Shown here piece by piece: positions 26,664 to 36,227 of a stretch of 64,000 bases of DNA (positions are counted from its first letter, which is position 1; each line of letters starts with the position of its first letter). The position numbers and the translations under genes were made by a program. This DNA comes from Cenarchaeum sp. SB0675_bin_21 (GTDB taxonomy: Archaea; Thermoproteota; Nitrososphaeria; Nitrososphaerales; Nitrosopumilaceae): assembly GCA_009843815.1 (NCBI GenBank), contig VYCS01000011.1, positions 1-64,000 on the forward strand, written 5' to 3'. Under the pieces are notes generated by a model, which worked only from the letters and a program-made list of their open reading frames with translations, was not told the DNA's origin and searched no databases.

Positions 26664-27329
26664 CTATTGTATATCATTTGTTGGTAACATTATCATGATA
26701 TCTTCACCGTTTTGTTCCAACTCTACTTGCCGGTCCCGAGCCAAAAACAGTGCTGCAAAGAAGCACCTAATGGAGTCCAACGAATCTAATCCAGTTACAA
26801 TATCATAAAGACTGACACGGTCGTTATCTTTTATCTTTAGTAGAATGAGATCTTGGTACCGGCCTATGATCTTTTCCAACGATAGTAGATGATCCTCAAT
26901 ATCAAAAGCTGGTTCAATGGTAGTTTTTGGCGCGCCAGATCGGTGGTTCCGGGGATTTGCCATGGATACAACCAGATTCTGTAATAGTGTTAACAGGTCA
27001 TCAACAGATACTGCATATGTAGATTGATGCCTATACGGCATAGGTATTGTCTGTATATCCATGTGTACACGTTGTGGGGGTGGTTTTTTTGCCATGGCCT
27101 CTGCCTGAAGAGCAAATATACTGTCCACCTTCATCTTATATATCAGAGAGGATGACAGGGCGGCTATTCCGGCTACTTGAAGATCCTTGTTCTCTTTTTT
27201 CTCCAGTAGCATAGACAACATGTTTAAAATCTCCGCCAGATCTATATCCCATACATTCTTTTTTGATATGGTGTCCGGATTGAACAGTATGTTTAGTGGT
27301 TCTTTGGATATATCGTTTGTGTCCATCAT
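26664..27329 (-). CDS. scpA: ScpA-like kleisin (segregation and condensation protein A)
   Basis: ScpA bridges SMC ATPase heads in the condensin complex that organises the chromosome. The sequence has the family layout: N-terminal PLNILFNPDTISKKNVWDID-like start, an AEILNMLSMLLEKKE helix, the VAGIAALSSSLIYKMKVDSIF block, and a C-terminal winged-helix region (VSLYDIVTGLDSLDSIRCFFAALFLARDRQVEL). I start at ATG 27329 (MMDTNDI), which overlaps the stop of the upstream binding-protein gene by 4 nt; the longer frame to 27383 runs into that gene. Genetic coupling to a sensor-like binding protein and two receivers is unusual. Confidence 0.82.
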   Translation of the reverse strand: MMDTNDISKEPLNILFNPDTISKKNVWDIDLAEILNMLSMLLEKKENKDLQVAGIAALSSSLIYKMKVDSIFALQAEAMAKKPPPQRVHMDIQTIPMPYRHQSTYAVSVDDLLTLLQNLVVSMANPRNHRSGAPKTTIEPAFDIEDHLLSLEKIIGRYQDLILLKIKDNDRVSLYDIVTGLDSLDSIRCFFAALFLARDRQVELEQNGEDIMIMLPTNDIQ

Positions 27330-28957
27330 GGCAACCCTGTTATTGTATCTGATGATTGCGTATATATGCCCACCAGGGACCAATGTTCATCCATTACCCT
27401 CCATATGCCATAGTCGACAGCAGCTAGATCCCCGTTTTCATTAAATTGGACACTGTTTGACGCCCCAAACGTTTTCATAGACACATGAGGTAGTGCGTCT
27501 ATCAATGAATCTGTTTGTGAACTCTGTGTAGTCAGCATCGCATTACCCAATACCAGTATGGCATCATATGCAGTGTATGCGAATATGTTTACAGATTCAT
27601 CCTCCAACAGGTCTAATTGCATACGTATCTTACTCTCTATCTGTGTATTCAACGGGTTTGGAGAGACATGTTGTATCACGCCGCTGAGATTTACTGTATT
27701 TGAGAATACACCAAGTTCGCCCTCGGTCATATCTCTTAGATTGACAACAGATTCTGAACCATACCAGCGTACTTGACTAAGTACTGGATAATCCAATGCC
27801 GCCTCCACTATATCTGTAATTTCGGTAAAAGATATTGCAACTACAGCTACCCTGTCTGAACCATTCACTTCACTCAGGTCTTGTACTACAGATGCTAAGC
27901 GGGCGACAAGGGATGTTGCATCAAGATCTTCTACATTAGGCGAAAAATGTATTGTAGAGGCAACTATGCCACCTCGCTGTTCCATCGCATTTACAAGCTC
28001 ATCGCTAAGACCCTGACCATAAGTATCATCTCGATATATGGTGACTACCGTATCTATTCCATCATCAGTCATAACGGCGGCTAGTGCCTGAGCTTGATTA
28101 GTGTCATCCGGGGCCATGCGGAATATATGATCAGGTATGGCCAATGAGGGAGCAGTAGAACAGCATGATATTAGTAACATGTCGTTACGTTTAGTATAGT
28201 CATAGACTGCAGCGACTGAGCTGCTTGCAGACGGTCCAATTATGATGTCTATGCCTTCATCATGAAACTCTCTAGTCTTTATCAATGATACTTCAGTGTC
28301 AGAGTTGTTATCTTTAATGACCACATCTATCCACCACTCCTCTCCCAGATCTTTCAGATATTCATTATAGTCGTCTACAGATAAATTGATAGCTTCTAGC
28401 CTCTGCCGGTCTATATGTACACTATTTGGGTTCACATTATCCAAAAAACCAATCCTTTGAGGTCCATAAAGCCCTACTTGAGTACATTGTGCCTCAGGAT
28501 CAGATACATATGTAATGTCTAATACTGCCTTGGCAGGTTTTCCCGGCGTATTATCGTGTACCTGTACAGGTATAATTAGCGACGTATATTTTGGTATCAA
28601 AAGCGGGTATCTTAAATCTGTTATGACCTCTCCAAACAACAATACATCAGTGTTATGATTATTTGATATGTATGATGTATGTTGTAGTGTATGTGCTCCT
28701 AGTCGTATAGTATTCTCATGTATGGCATACCTGTCTGCAGCATCATTGTGCTGTATGATCAAGTTAATTCCATACACCAGTACTGAATCAGAGCATGATA
28801 CCACCATATTGTGAGTGCTGTATGTATCAGCGTCGTTCAAAGTAACCGATATGGTACTAGAATGCAACTCAGACATCTGTGCATATGTGTCGGGCATTAT
28901 GATCAATATGGTCAGTGTAAATAAGATGAGTGATGAGCACATCCATGTACAATGCAT
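27326..28957 (-). CDS. Branched-chain-type substrate-binding protein with N-terminal extra domain
   Basis: A signal peptide (ending DTYAQM) is followed by about 150 residues of beta-rich sequence (for example SSTISVTLNDADTYSTHNMVV and YGINLIIQHNDAADR) and then a LivK-like binding domain that starts near IGFLDNVNPNSVHIDRQR and shares IIIGPSASSSVAAV, LISCCSTAPSLAIPDH and YGQGLSDELV with the tandem protein at 22842-25187. No transporter gene is adjacent. It sits between a response regulator and scpA, with a 4-nt overlap to the latter, so it may act as an extracytoplasmic sensor for the neighbouring two-component system. This is my inference. Confidence 0.82.
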   Translation of the reverse strand: MHCTWMCSSLILFTLTILIIMPDTYAQMSELHSSTISVTLNDADTYSTHNMVVSCSDSVLVYGINLIIQHNDAADRYAIHENTIRLGAHTLQHTSYISNNHNTDVLLFGEVITDLRYPLLIPKYTSLIIPVQVHDNTPGKPAKAVLDITYVSDPEAQCTQVGLYGPQRIGFLDNVNPNSVHIDRQRLEAINLSVDDYNEYLKDLGEEWWIDVVIKDNNSDTEVSLIKTREFHDEGIDIIIGPSASSSVAAVYDYTKRNDMLLISCCSTAPSLAIPDHIFRMAPDDTNQAQALAAVMTDDGIDTVVTIYRDDTYGQGLSDELVNAMEQRGGIVASTIHFSPNVEDLDATSLVARLASVVQDLSEVNGSDRVAVVAISFTEITDIVEAALDYPVLSQVRWYGSESVVNLRDMTEGELGVFSNTVNLSGVIQHVSPNPLNTQIESKIRMQLDLLEDESVNIFAYTAYDAILVLGNAMLTTQSSQTDSLIDALPHVSMKTFGASNSVQFNENGDLAAVDYGIWRVMDEHWSLVGIYTQSSDTITGLP

Positions 28958-29027
28958 TGTCTAAAGATTACATTACTAATTCATATAGTTACCTCTGTAT
29001 CAAGTATTTCAGTCCACCGACATACAG

Positions 29028-29399
29028 TCACAGCATTGCTTCAATACTGTTGATTTTATCCATAATTTTATCGATATCTGCAGGTTTTGCAAGAACCGAG
29101 TGAATTCCTTTTTTGATCAGCTCCTCTTCCAGCTCACCCATTCCAAGAAACGAGGCGGTAAAGAGTATGATGTGTTGATCTTTTATCGTGCCATCTTTCT
29201 CCAATGATTCAATAACATCCATACCGGTAAAGTCAGGCATAGACAAATCCAAAAACACCATATCGTACTTTGTTTCTTTTATTTTTTCTAGGCCCTCAAC
29301 CCCGCCACCAGCAGACTCAAATTCATGGCCCATCACTTCGACCGTTAATTGCACAAGCTTGATGATATCAGGATTGTCATCCACGGCCAGTATCTTCAA
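29028..29399 (-). CDS. CheY-like response regulator receiver protein
   Basis: A stand-alone receiver domain of 123 residues: AVDDN at the N-terminus, the phosphoacceptor Asp51 in MVFLDLSMP, Thr in ILFTAS and Lys in VLAKPAD. Its ATG overlaps the stop of the histidine kinase gene by 4 nt, so the kinase is its most likely phosphodonor. It has no output domain. A close paralogue is at 26120-26509. Confidence 0.92.
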   Translation of the reverse strand: MKILAVDDNPDIIKLVQLTVEVMGHEFESAGGGVEGLEKIKETKYDMVFLDLSMPDFTGMDVIESLEKDGTIKDQHIILFTASFLGMGELEEELIKKGIHSVLAKPADIDKIMDKINSIEAML

Positions 29400-30868
29400 G
29401 ATTCTACACCTCTTGGGTTTATCGTAAAGTGAAATGTGCTGCCCTCACCCATCTTGCTTACAACACCGATGGTTCCACCCATACCTTCTACCAATCCTTT
29501 ACATATAGAGAGGCCTAGGCCAGTCCCACCATGCCGACGTTCCATAGATGTGGCAATCTGATAGAATTTGTTGAATAGTTCGGACTGCTTATCTTCGGGA
29601 ATACCTGTGCCGTTGTCTTTTATGGAGAACTTTATCATTTCATCTTCTTTTTCAACAATTATCTCTATTCTGCCAGTATCATTGGGAGAAAAGTCAATCG
29701 CATTATACAGTATGTTCGTCATTACCTCAGCTATACGGAACTGATCACCGACAATCGTTCCTCTCGTCTTGGATGTAACTTTGATCTTTATATTTTTTTC
29801 ATTTGCAGCATGTATTATAGATGATGTCACGTTGTTCAATAGATCTTTGAGATCAAATTCAGCCATCTTGAACTTCATTCTTCCGAGCTCCAGTTTGTGT
29901 ATGTCTAATAAATCCGTCACCAATTGTTTCAGATGAGTTGCATTGTTCAGGATTGTATTTACAGCATCAGCCTGTCTCTTGTTAAGGTCTCCCAACATTC
30001 CTGGCTTTCCTAATGCTTGGGAAAATCCAATAATTGGAGTTAACGGAGTCTTTAATTCATGGGTTATCCCTGTAAGAAACTCATCTTTCATTTGATCAAT
30101 TTTGCGACGTTCTTCCAACATTTGTGTCGTCTCTTGCATCTTTGTCATATCTTGTATTACTACATTACGTCCTATCAGTGCACCCTCATCATCATACAGA
30201 TTAGTAGGGGTAACTAGGGCAAGAAACTCTTTGCTGGTCTTTGGCTTCATCCATATTTCACCACTATGGCATACACCACTAAAACGCCACTGTGCCATAT
30301 TTATTAAAATATCCGAGATACTTTTGTCTGCAGTATGTTCTACTAGGTTACGGCCAATTATTTCAGACTTTGCATACTCCATCTTTTCTGCATACCTGTT
30401 GTTGCAGTGTACTATTATACCGTCAGTATTTACAGTTCTGTACATCTCTGGTGAATGCTCATACAAGCTTTCATACTTGCTGAGTTTTACCAACTCTTGC
30501 AGATTTTGTACTTCCTCATAGTCTAAAAGTACTGTACGACTTCGAACCAGTTTACCATCACTACCAACCACATCCCCCACTGTTATTAAAACATCAAATA
30601 CATTACCACTTCGAGTAATCAGTGGGAATCGACGATTGTTGACAGATTCATGACGTCTCCATTGGTTAAATATGGTTTTAAGTCGCTCGTGACTCTCTTC
30701 CGGAGTATGATCAAAGATTGACATGCCGATAACTTCGTCTTTCATATATCCGAGCATACGGGCATACTTGTCGTTACAATCTATGATACGTCCGTCAAGA
30801 TCCACAGATCGAGTCATAGGATCCAAGGTCTTTCTCACCGCTATGCGTTTTTCAAATCTTCCACTCAA
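29396..30868 (-). CDS. PAS-domain sensor histidine kinase
   Basis: There are two PAS domains (about residues 15-125 and 130-245), marked by IIDCNDKYARMLGYMKDEVIG and VHCNNRYAEKMEYAKSEIIG. The HisKA helix follows with phosphoacceptor His270 in FLTGITHELKTPL, and then the HATPase domain with N-box NILYNAIDFSPND, G1 IKDNGTGIPED and G2 RHGGTGLGLSICKGL. No membrane helix or signal peptide is visible, so it is a soluble cytoplasmic sensor, possibly of redox state or a small ligand through the PAS pockets. The next gene is its probable receiver partner (4-nt overlap). Confidence 0.93.
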   Translation of the reverse strand: MSGRFEKRIAVRKTLDPMTRSVDLDGRIIDCNDKYARMLGYMKDEVIGMSIFDHTPEESHERLKTIFNQWRRHESVNNRRFPLITRSGNVFDVLITVGDVVGSDGKLVRSRTVLLDYEEVQNLQELVKLSKYESLYEHSPEMYRTVNTDGIIVHCNNRYAEKMEYAKSEIIGRNLVEHTADKSISDILINMAQWRFSGVCHSGEIWMKPKTSKEFLALVTPTNLYDDEGALIGRNVVIQDMTKMQETTQMLEERRKIDQMKDEFLTGITHELKTPLTPIIGFSQALGKPGMLGDLNKRQADAVNTILNNATHLKQLVTDLLDIHKLELGRMKFKMAEFDLKDLLNNVTSSIIHAANEKNIKIKVTSKTRGTIVGDQFRIAEVMTNILYNAIDFSPNDTGRIEIIVEKEDEMIKFSIKDNGTGIPEDKQSELFNKFYQIATSMERRHGGTGLGLSICKGLVEGMGGTIGVVSKMGEGSTFHFTINPRGVES

Positions 30869-31011
30869 AGCTAAACCCCTTCAATATCTTCTCTAACATA
30901 TACTATTCTTCAAGATTATTTAACTTTCGATTTACAAGGCCATCAATGACTAGTGTAGGGCTGCCGGAGAAGACTTCGGGGTTTTATATTAGTGGAACAC
31001 ACCCCTAATGT

Positions 31012-32010
31012 GTGATACCTAAAATTTTAGTCATGGCTTGTGCGGGTGCAGTTATGGTGGGACTAGCTGTCTATGCCACGATGCTTGAGGATTCCAATGA
31101 GAATAGGTTTCGAGTTGCATTCTTTCCCAATGTTGCGCATGCAATTCCCGTAATAGGTATGGAGATGGGTTCTTTCGAGAGGAGTATCGGGGAGGAAGTA
31201 AATCTGGAGGTCAGACTGTTTGATAGTGGTCCACAGGCCATAGAGGCCTTATTTTCGGGTTCTATAGATATGGCGTATGTTGGGCCAGGACCTGCCATAA
31301 ATGGATTCTTAAAGTCTACAGACGGCTCGGTTCGCATAATATCAGGTGCTGCCAGTGGCGGAAGTAGCTTTGTGATACACCCAGACTCACAGATTGCGCA
31401 AGCATCGGATTTGCATAACACTCGAATCTCGGCTCCACAGATAGGAAACAGTCAGGACATATCACTAAGACACTATCTTGCACAGCACAATCTTGTTCCA
31501 GCAGAAAAGGGTGGAAGTGTGACTGTGCTAAATATTGCCAATCCGGACACATATACGCTCTTTGTAAAGGGAGAGATAGATGCAGCCTGGGTGCCAGAGC
31601 CATGGGCCACAATTCTTGTGGAAGAGTTGAATGGTCATAGACTATTCCATGAGGAGGAGCTATGGGAGGACGGGATGTTTGCATCAGTAGTGTTGGTAGC
31701 CCGACAGCAGTTTGTGGAAGAGAATCCAGAGACCGTATCCGCATGGCTAAAGACACATAATTCAACTGCACACTGGATTCGTGAAAACCCCACAGAGGCG
31801 CGGGAGTTGTTTAACAAGTATGTGGAGTCTGAACTGGGCCGGGCATTTCCGGATGGCATAATAGATATAGCATTACAGAACATTCACTTTACGACTGACA
31901 CAGTAAGTACTTCGATAGACGTATTTGCTGAACGTGCAGATGCCTTGGGATATCTAGGTCGAAATGGGTATAATTTAGAGGGGCTATACATGATTTCAGG
32001 AAGTCCATAA
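31012..32010 (+). CDS. Nitrate/sulfonate/taurine-type ABC transporter substrate-binding protein
   Basis: The protein has an N-terminal signal-anchor (LVMACAGAVMVGLAVYATML) and an NMT1/SsuA-like fold: FRVAFFPNVAHAIPVIGMEMG, ALFSGSIDMAYVGPGPAING, ISGAASGGSSFVIHPDS, and PDTYTLFVKGEIDAAWVPEPWAT. The ligand (sulfonate, nitrate, a thiamine precursor or another) cannot be decided. The start is GTG 31012, preceded by an AT-rich tract and a small hairpin near 30962-30980. A small membrane-protein gene and the permease follow on the same strand; no ATPase gene is present. Confidence 0.85.
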   Translation: MIPKILVMACAGAVMVGLAVYATMLEDSNENRFRVAFFPNVAHAIPVIGMEMGSFERSIGEEVNLEVRLFDSGPQAIEALFSGSIDMAYVGPGPAINGFLKSTDGSVRIISGAASGGSSFVIHPDSQIAQASDLHNTRISAPQIGNSQDISLRHYLAQHNLVPAEKGGSVTVLNIANPDTYTLFVKGEIDAAWVPEPWATILVEELNGHRLFHEEELWEDGMFASVVLVARQQFVEENPETVSAWLKTHNSTAHWIRENPTEARELFNKYVESELGRAFPDGIIDIALQNIHFTTDTVSTSIDVFAERADALGYLGRNGYNLEGLYMISGSP

Positions 32011-32126
32011 TGTATACTCTTAAAGTCCACCATTCTACACATCAAGATGGTCGTATGAAAGACCGAGATATAATAAATCTAGATATAAAGATTACACAGG
32101 GTTGTCTTTGATGTGTCTGTACAGAT

Positions 32127-32237
32127 ATGAATTGGTGGTTATGGTTCATCGGGTCGGCATACTTGCCAATCTCAATCCCACAAGTGAGATATATCAAAGA
32201 GTTGCAGGATTACAAAGGGGTGGAATATATTAGATGA
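32127..32237 (+). CDS. Small membrane protein (36 aa) coupled to the permease gene
   Basis: A 36-codon frame starts at ATG 32127 with MNWWLWFIGSAYLPISIP, one hydrophobic segment, followed by a polar tail with a few charges (RYIKELQDYKG). Its TGA overlaps the ATG of the permease gene by 4 nt, the same ATGA arrangement used by several true operon pairs in this window. That position suggests a real gene or a leader peptide that couples translation of the permease. I recognise no homologue. Confidence 0.5.
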   Translation: MNWWLWFIGSAYLPISIPQVRYIKELQDYKGVEYIR

Positions 32238-32989
32238 TCCCTTTATTAACCAAAAAAATAGCATTTTATGTTGCACTTATAGCCGTATGGCAGGCGGTGG
32301 CCATGTCCGAGTTGTGGCCCAACAACATATTCCCATCACCATACCAAGTTGTTGAAGATTTGGCGTTCATGGCCAGTGACGGTAGTCTGTTTCACGGTAT
32401 GGGGACTAGTCTCTTCAGGTTAGTCTCTGGCTTTTTAATAGCGGCTTTAGGCGGTCTGGTCTTGGGAATATTTATGGCCAGAGTCAAGATAGTTGATCAA
32501 ACCATAGGTTCATTGGTCTTGGGACTTCAATCCATACCTTCTGTGGCATGGGTGCCCTTGGCAATACTTTGGTTTGGTCTTACCGATGAGGGAATAATCT
32601 TTGTGACAGCAATAGGCGCCATATTTGCAGTAACCATAAACACCAGCTCAGGAATACAGAACATCAATCCTCATTACATTGAAGCGGCTCGAAACATGGG
32701 CGCAAATGGAAGAGATATGGTTATAAGACTGCTGATACCTGCAGCATTTCCATACGTAATATCTGGATTTAAACAAGGTTGGGCCTTTGCATGGAGGGGA
32801 GTAATTGGCGCTGAGCTACTCTTCTCATTTTTAGGTCTGGGTTTCTTGTTGAATGTAGGACGTCAACTAAATGATGTCAGTCAGATAATCGCAATCATGA
32901 TACTGATAATGGGTATTGGTATTGGTATAGATGGGTTCGTCTTCAAGAAGGTGGAGGATCGGGTGATGTCTCGTTGGGGCTTAAGGTAG
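32234..32989 (+). CDS. Nitrate/sulfonate/taurine-type ABC transporter permease
   Basis: A 251-residue membrane protein of the SsuC/TauC kind with about six helices. It starts ALIAVWQAVAMSELWPNNIFPSP; the 'P.Sp..v' start is typical of the family. The cytoplasmic EAA loop reads YIEAARNMGANGRDMVIRLLIPAAFPYVISG, and WAFAWRGVIGAELLFSFLGLGF follows. It pairs with the binding protein upstream. The ATP-binding subunit is not encoded next to it, so an ATPase from elsewhere must be shared. Its last 47 nt overlap the 3' end of the convergent MFS gene. Confidence 0.9.
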   Translation: MIPLLTKKIAFYVALIAVWQAVAMSELWPNNIFPSPYQVVEDLAFMASDGSLFHGMGTSLFRLVSGFLIAALGGLVLGIFMARVKIVDQTIGSLVLGLQSIPSVAWVPLAILWFGLTDEGIIFVTAIGAIFAVTINTSSGIQNINPHYIEAARNMGANGRDMVIRLLIPAAFPYVISGFKQGWAFAWRGVIGAELLFSFLGLGFLLNVGRQLNDVSQIIAIMILIMGIGIGIDGFVFKKVEDRVMSRWGLR

Positions 32990-34091
32990 GTATCAGTATT
33001 GATGACATCAGACCACCGCCCGCTATAATTGCAGATACATACATCACGTATTGATAGTCGGTGATGGCTGCTATCGTACCTCCAATCACAGGGCCTATCA
33101 CAGTAGCCACGGATATTGTAGAGCTGAACAGGCCGGAGGATGTAGAGTGTGGATTACGTTCCATTAGGTAAAAGTTACCTCCCACAAAGAGCATGGCCCA
33201 CGATATCCCCACTAGTACCATAAACGGCATGGCCATCCACCACTCGTTTATTATGGACATTCCTAGAATGGCAGGAATTATTCCGGCTAGTCCCACCTGT
33301 ATCTTGCGACGATCCGTGATCTGTATCTTGTGAACCATCATATTCATGATTATAAAAGCGGTGAATGTATTCACGACGTATATTACAGATATATGGTATA
33401 GTTGCGCATCCATATATTCCACCAATATCACTGGCAGTATTGTCCATACTGCACTTGCAGCAATGTGTCGTAGCAGTACTGCCCAAAATAGATATCTGTT
33501 CTTTGATATTATGCGACGGATGGAACCTGATACTGGGCCCGAACCAAAACCCGCCTCTGGCAACCGGAGAGTCAAAACAAATCCCCCAACAAAAAAGGCA
33601 GAGCTGACCAAGAATGCCAGGCCTATATCTCCAACCACACCTGTGGCCAGTATACCAACCATCCAGCCCAATGCATGAAAGGATATTACAGTTGCTGCCT
33701 GCCGTCCGTCACCGGTCAGCTCGTACGAGTATGCTACAAATGCAGGTATCATTATGCCCGTGACGATACCTGCAGATATACGAGCCACAAGTAGTAACAA
33801 TGCATCAGTAGCAAAATAATGAAGGCCAAAGACAATGGCGCATCCGATAAAGCCCGCTCGAATGAATATCATGCGGTGTCCTGATGCATCAGACCTTCGA
33901 CCAAAGTATAACTCCGATAGTATCTGTGCCAGACTATACGAGGCTACAATGAGTCCAACCTCCAGAAATGACGCAGTTATATCTTTGGCCATTATGGGTA
34001 TAAAGACTATAATCATGGCTATACCTGCGTGTTGAAAGAACGTGGCTGCTCTGACTACATTTTGAATCTGCACAGTGTATGATTGGCACAT
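32943..34091 (-). CDS. Major facilitator superfamily transporter
   Basis: A 382-residue carrier with about twelve membrane segments in two halves. The loop between helices 2 and 3 reads SELYFGRRSDASGHR, the MFS signature (G..aDr.GrR type), and a related loop occurs between helices 8 and 9 (VHKIQITDRRKIQ). The substrate is unknown; drug-efflux or sugar/organic-acid carriers share this shape. The 3' end overlaps the convergent permease gene by 47 nt. Confidence 0.85.
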   Translation of the reverse strand: MCQSYTVQIQNVVRAATFFQHAGIAMIIVFIPIMAKDITASFLEVGLIVASYSLAQILSELYFGRRSDASGHRMIFIRAGFIGCAIVFGLHYFATDALLLLVARISAGIVTGIMIPAFVAYSYELTGDGRQAATVISFHALGWMVGILATGVVGDIGLAFLVSSAFFVGGFVLTLRLPEAGFGSGPVSGSIRRIISKNRYLFWAVLLRHIAASAVWTILPVILVEYMDAQLYHISVIYVVNTFTAFIIMNMMVHKIQITDRRKIQVGLAGIIPAILGMSIINEWWMAMPFMVLVGISWAMLFVGGNFYLMERNPHSTSSGLFSSTISVATVIGPVIGGTIAAITDYQYVMYVSAIIAGGGLMSSILIPTLSPNETSPDPPPS

Positions 34092-34365
34092 ACTCCATAT
34101 TATCTATGGAAATTCGACATCAAGATATAGTGATATGATTCACTGTATAGGCGCAGTGTGTTACAACTCCAATGTAGATGCGATCAAATATGTAGTCTGT
34201 GGATTTGTCTGGACAGTTTCAATCGTAGGAAAATCGCCATAAATGAAGGTTCAAGAACTAGGTATTCTTAGTTTTACCTAGATTTTGGATAACTTATACT
34301 GACGAATAATATCATACTGTGGAAAAAGTCAAAAGACATAAACTACTAAAGGTAGTCTAAAAGCC

Positions 34366-35307
34366 GTGGAGTCGTTTTCTCAAGCACTCAAAAACAGGAT
34401 ACTGTTGTTTGATGGGGCCATGGGCACACAGATTCAGAGTTTAAATCCACAGCCAATCGATTTTCCTAATGATCAAGATGGATTTAATGATGGTTTGACA
34501 GTCACACATCGGGAATGGATACGCAATATACATAAGGGATATTTGGATGCCGGGGCGGATTGTGTTGAGACAAACTCATTTAGCTCCAATACCATAAAGC
34601 TGGATGAGTATGGATTTGGTCATAGTACAGTATCTTTTAACAAGAACGTGGCCGAGTTGGCAAAGAGTGTCTGCCAAGAGTATACAGACACTCCAAGATA
34701 TGTCATAGGCAGTATGGGACCCACAGGATACCTTCCTAGTACCAATGATCCCGACTTGGGACAAAAGCCTCTAGATGAGATATCCAAGGCCTTTGAACTG
34801 CAAGCTACCGGACTGATACAGGGTGGGGCAGATGCACTATTGATCGAAACAAGTCAGGATATTCTAGAGGTAAAGTTGGCCATCGAGGGATCCTTACGCG
34901 CTCAAAAATCCACACAGAGGCGAGTGCCCATAATTGTCAATGCCACGTTGGATCCGTACGGCAGAATGCTTTTGGGGACACCAATACAGGCAGCATATAC
35001 AACTGTGGCAGATATGGGGATAGATGTGTTCGGCTTAAACTGCTCGACAGGTCCTGTTGAGATGACTCCCAGTATAAGATGGTTGAATGCAGAGTCGTCT
35101 CATCCCATACTTGTGGTACCAAATGCAGGAATGCCCGAAAATGATAACGGAGTTGCCGTATATAAGATGAAGCCGGATGAGATGGCATCCATCTTGGATG
35201 ACTTTCTTGACAAGTTTTCCAACCTCCGCATAATTGGGGGTTGTTGTGGCACAAATCCAAAACACATCAAAGCAATGCGAGAGATAATAGACTCCCGAGC
35301 CAAATAG
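34366..35307 (+). CDS. Homocysteine S-methyltransferase domain protein (MetH N-terminal type)
   Basis: The protein starts LFDGAMGTQIQSL, the hallmark of homocysteine-binding methyltransferases. Zinc ligands are visible in FGLNCSTGP and in the C-terminal GGCCGTNPKHI pair. Length (313 aa) matches the isolated homocysteine domain, with no cobalamin or folate module attached. It therefore methylates homocysteine to methionine either with S-methylmethionine or with a cobalamin protein encoded elsewhere, as in split MetH systems. The start is GTG 34366. A methylenetetrahydrofolate reductase-like gene lies just downstream on the other strand, which supports a role in the methionine/C1 pathway. Confidence 0.85.
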   Translation: MESFSQALKNRILLFDGAMGTQIQSLNPQPIDFPNDQDGFNDGLTVTHREWIRNIHKGYLDAGADCVETNSFSSNTIKLDEYGFGHSTVSFNKNVAELAKSVCQEYTDTPRYVIGSMGPTGYLPSTNDPDLGQKPLDEISKAFELQATGLIQGGADALLIETSQDILEVKLAIEGSLRAQKSTQRRVPIIVNATLDPYGRMLLGTPIQAAYTTVADMGIDVFGLNCSTGPVEMTPSIRWLNAESSHPILVVPNAGMPENDNGVAVYKMKPDEMASILDDFLDKFSNLRIIGGCCGTNPKHIKAMREIIDSRAK

Positions 35308-35440
35308 TGCTCTGATGTATACAGATTGAGATGTCTATACGATACAAGACAGATTCAGTGTCTTTGTGAATTTGACGTGTTATGATCAACATATATTCTT
35401 ATGAAATGTGGTTCTGTTTTGCGTATCAATCCATCCGACA

Positions 35441-36175
35441 CTAATATCGATGTGTCGCCAAAAACTCATACAGACTTGCATGATCTCCGGGGGAGGTCAG
35501 TAAGACATTACCGGTCAGATCATGTATCTTATCAACAAATGATGGAAAGTTATCGACATATTGAGACATATCTATCTGCAGAAATGAGGCGGCTTTGTGG
35601 TTTTTGGGAGACGGATATAGAACAATTGGAATTATATCAAAGTCTGGGAGGTTTGTCATTATGTCCTCCACCTGAGAGTAGTCCTGTATAACTTGTGTCA
35701 TAAAGCCATGCGGCTGCGCATTGATCTTTGATGTCATACGCGTATAAACTGGATTTACAGGTACAGATAGGTATAGTTTCAGATTTTTGTCTATACCGTC
35801 CTTGCGCAGTCTACGCACTACACTGCTAGGGGCATGGTTCAGGTTTGGTGAATCCAGAGTGCCGTCTCCAGCTACCACCAGTACACCTGAAAACTCTTCA
35901 TCTATTGCATCATGTACAAATGCATCTATCTCCGATGTGCTTTTGTCACGAACACGCATTGTGAGTGTCATTATAACGCCAGGCATGTACTCGTAAAGAT
36001 GATGTCCTACCAATATTGGTGACACACGACTATACCCCAGAACATTTTCGGTTATGTGAATACCACCACATACTTCGGCCGTACGCCCAAGTCTATTCAC
36101 AAATTGTACAATGTTGTCTGTGTTTGTAGTATTTGGTGTAACTTTGGGAGGATTTGCCTCATATGTCAGGGTCAT
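35441..36175 (-). CDS. Methylenetetrahydrofolate (or -pterin) reductase-like protein
   Basis: The sequence follows the MetF TIM-barrel pattern: LTYEANPPKVTPNT at the first strand (the catalytic Glu), GGIHITENVLGYSRVSPI, then FSGVLVVAGDGTLDSPN (the flavin loop 'l.GD'), and LYLSVPVNPVY. The reaction would produce the methyl-carrier for methionine synthesis, in line with the neighbouring homocysteine methyltransferase. At 244 residues it is shorter than the usual ~290, so a distant family member with a different C1 carrier is possible. It is divergent from the Nudix gene, with about 50 bp between the starts. Confidence 0.75.
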   Translation of the reverse strand: MTLTYEANPPKVTPNTTNTDNIVQFVNRLGRTAEVCGGIHITENVLGYSRVSPILVGHHLYEYMPGVIMTLTMRVRDKSTSEIDAFVHDAIDEEFSGVLVVAGDGTLDSPNLNHAPSSVVRRLRKDGIDKNLKLYLSVPVNPVYTRMTSKINAQPHGFMTQVIQDYSQVEDIMTNLPDFDIIPIVLYPSPKNHKAASFLQIDMSQYVDNFPSFVDKIHDLTGNVLLTSPGDHASLYEFLATHRY

Positions 36176-36227
36176 GTACTGTTGTTATGATACCTTCTTT
36201 AAAATTCTTGAAATATCACCATAATAC

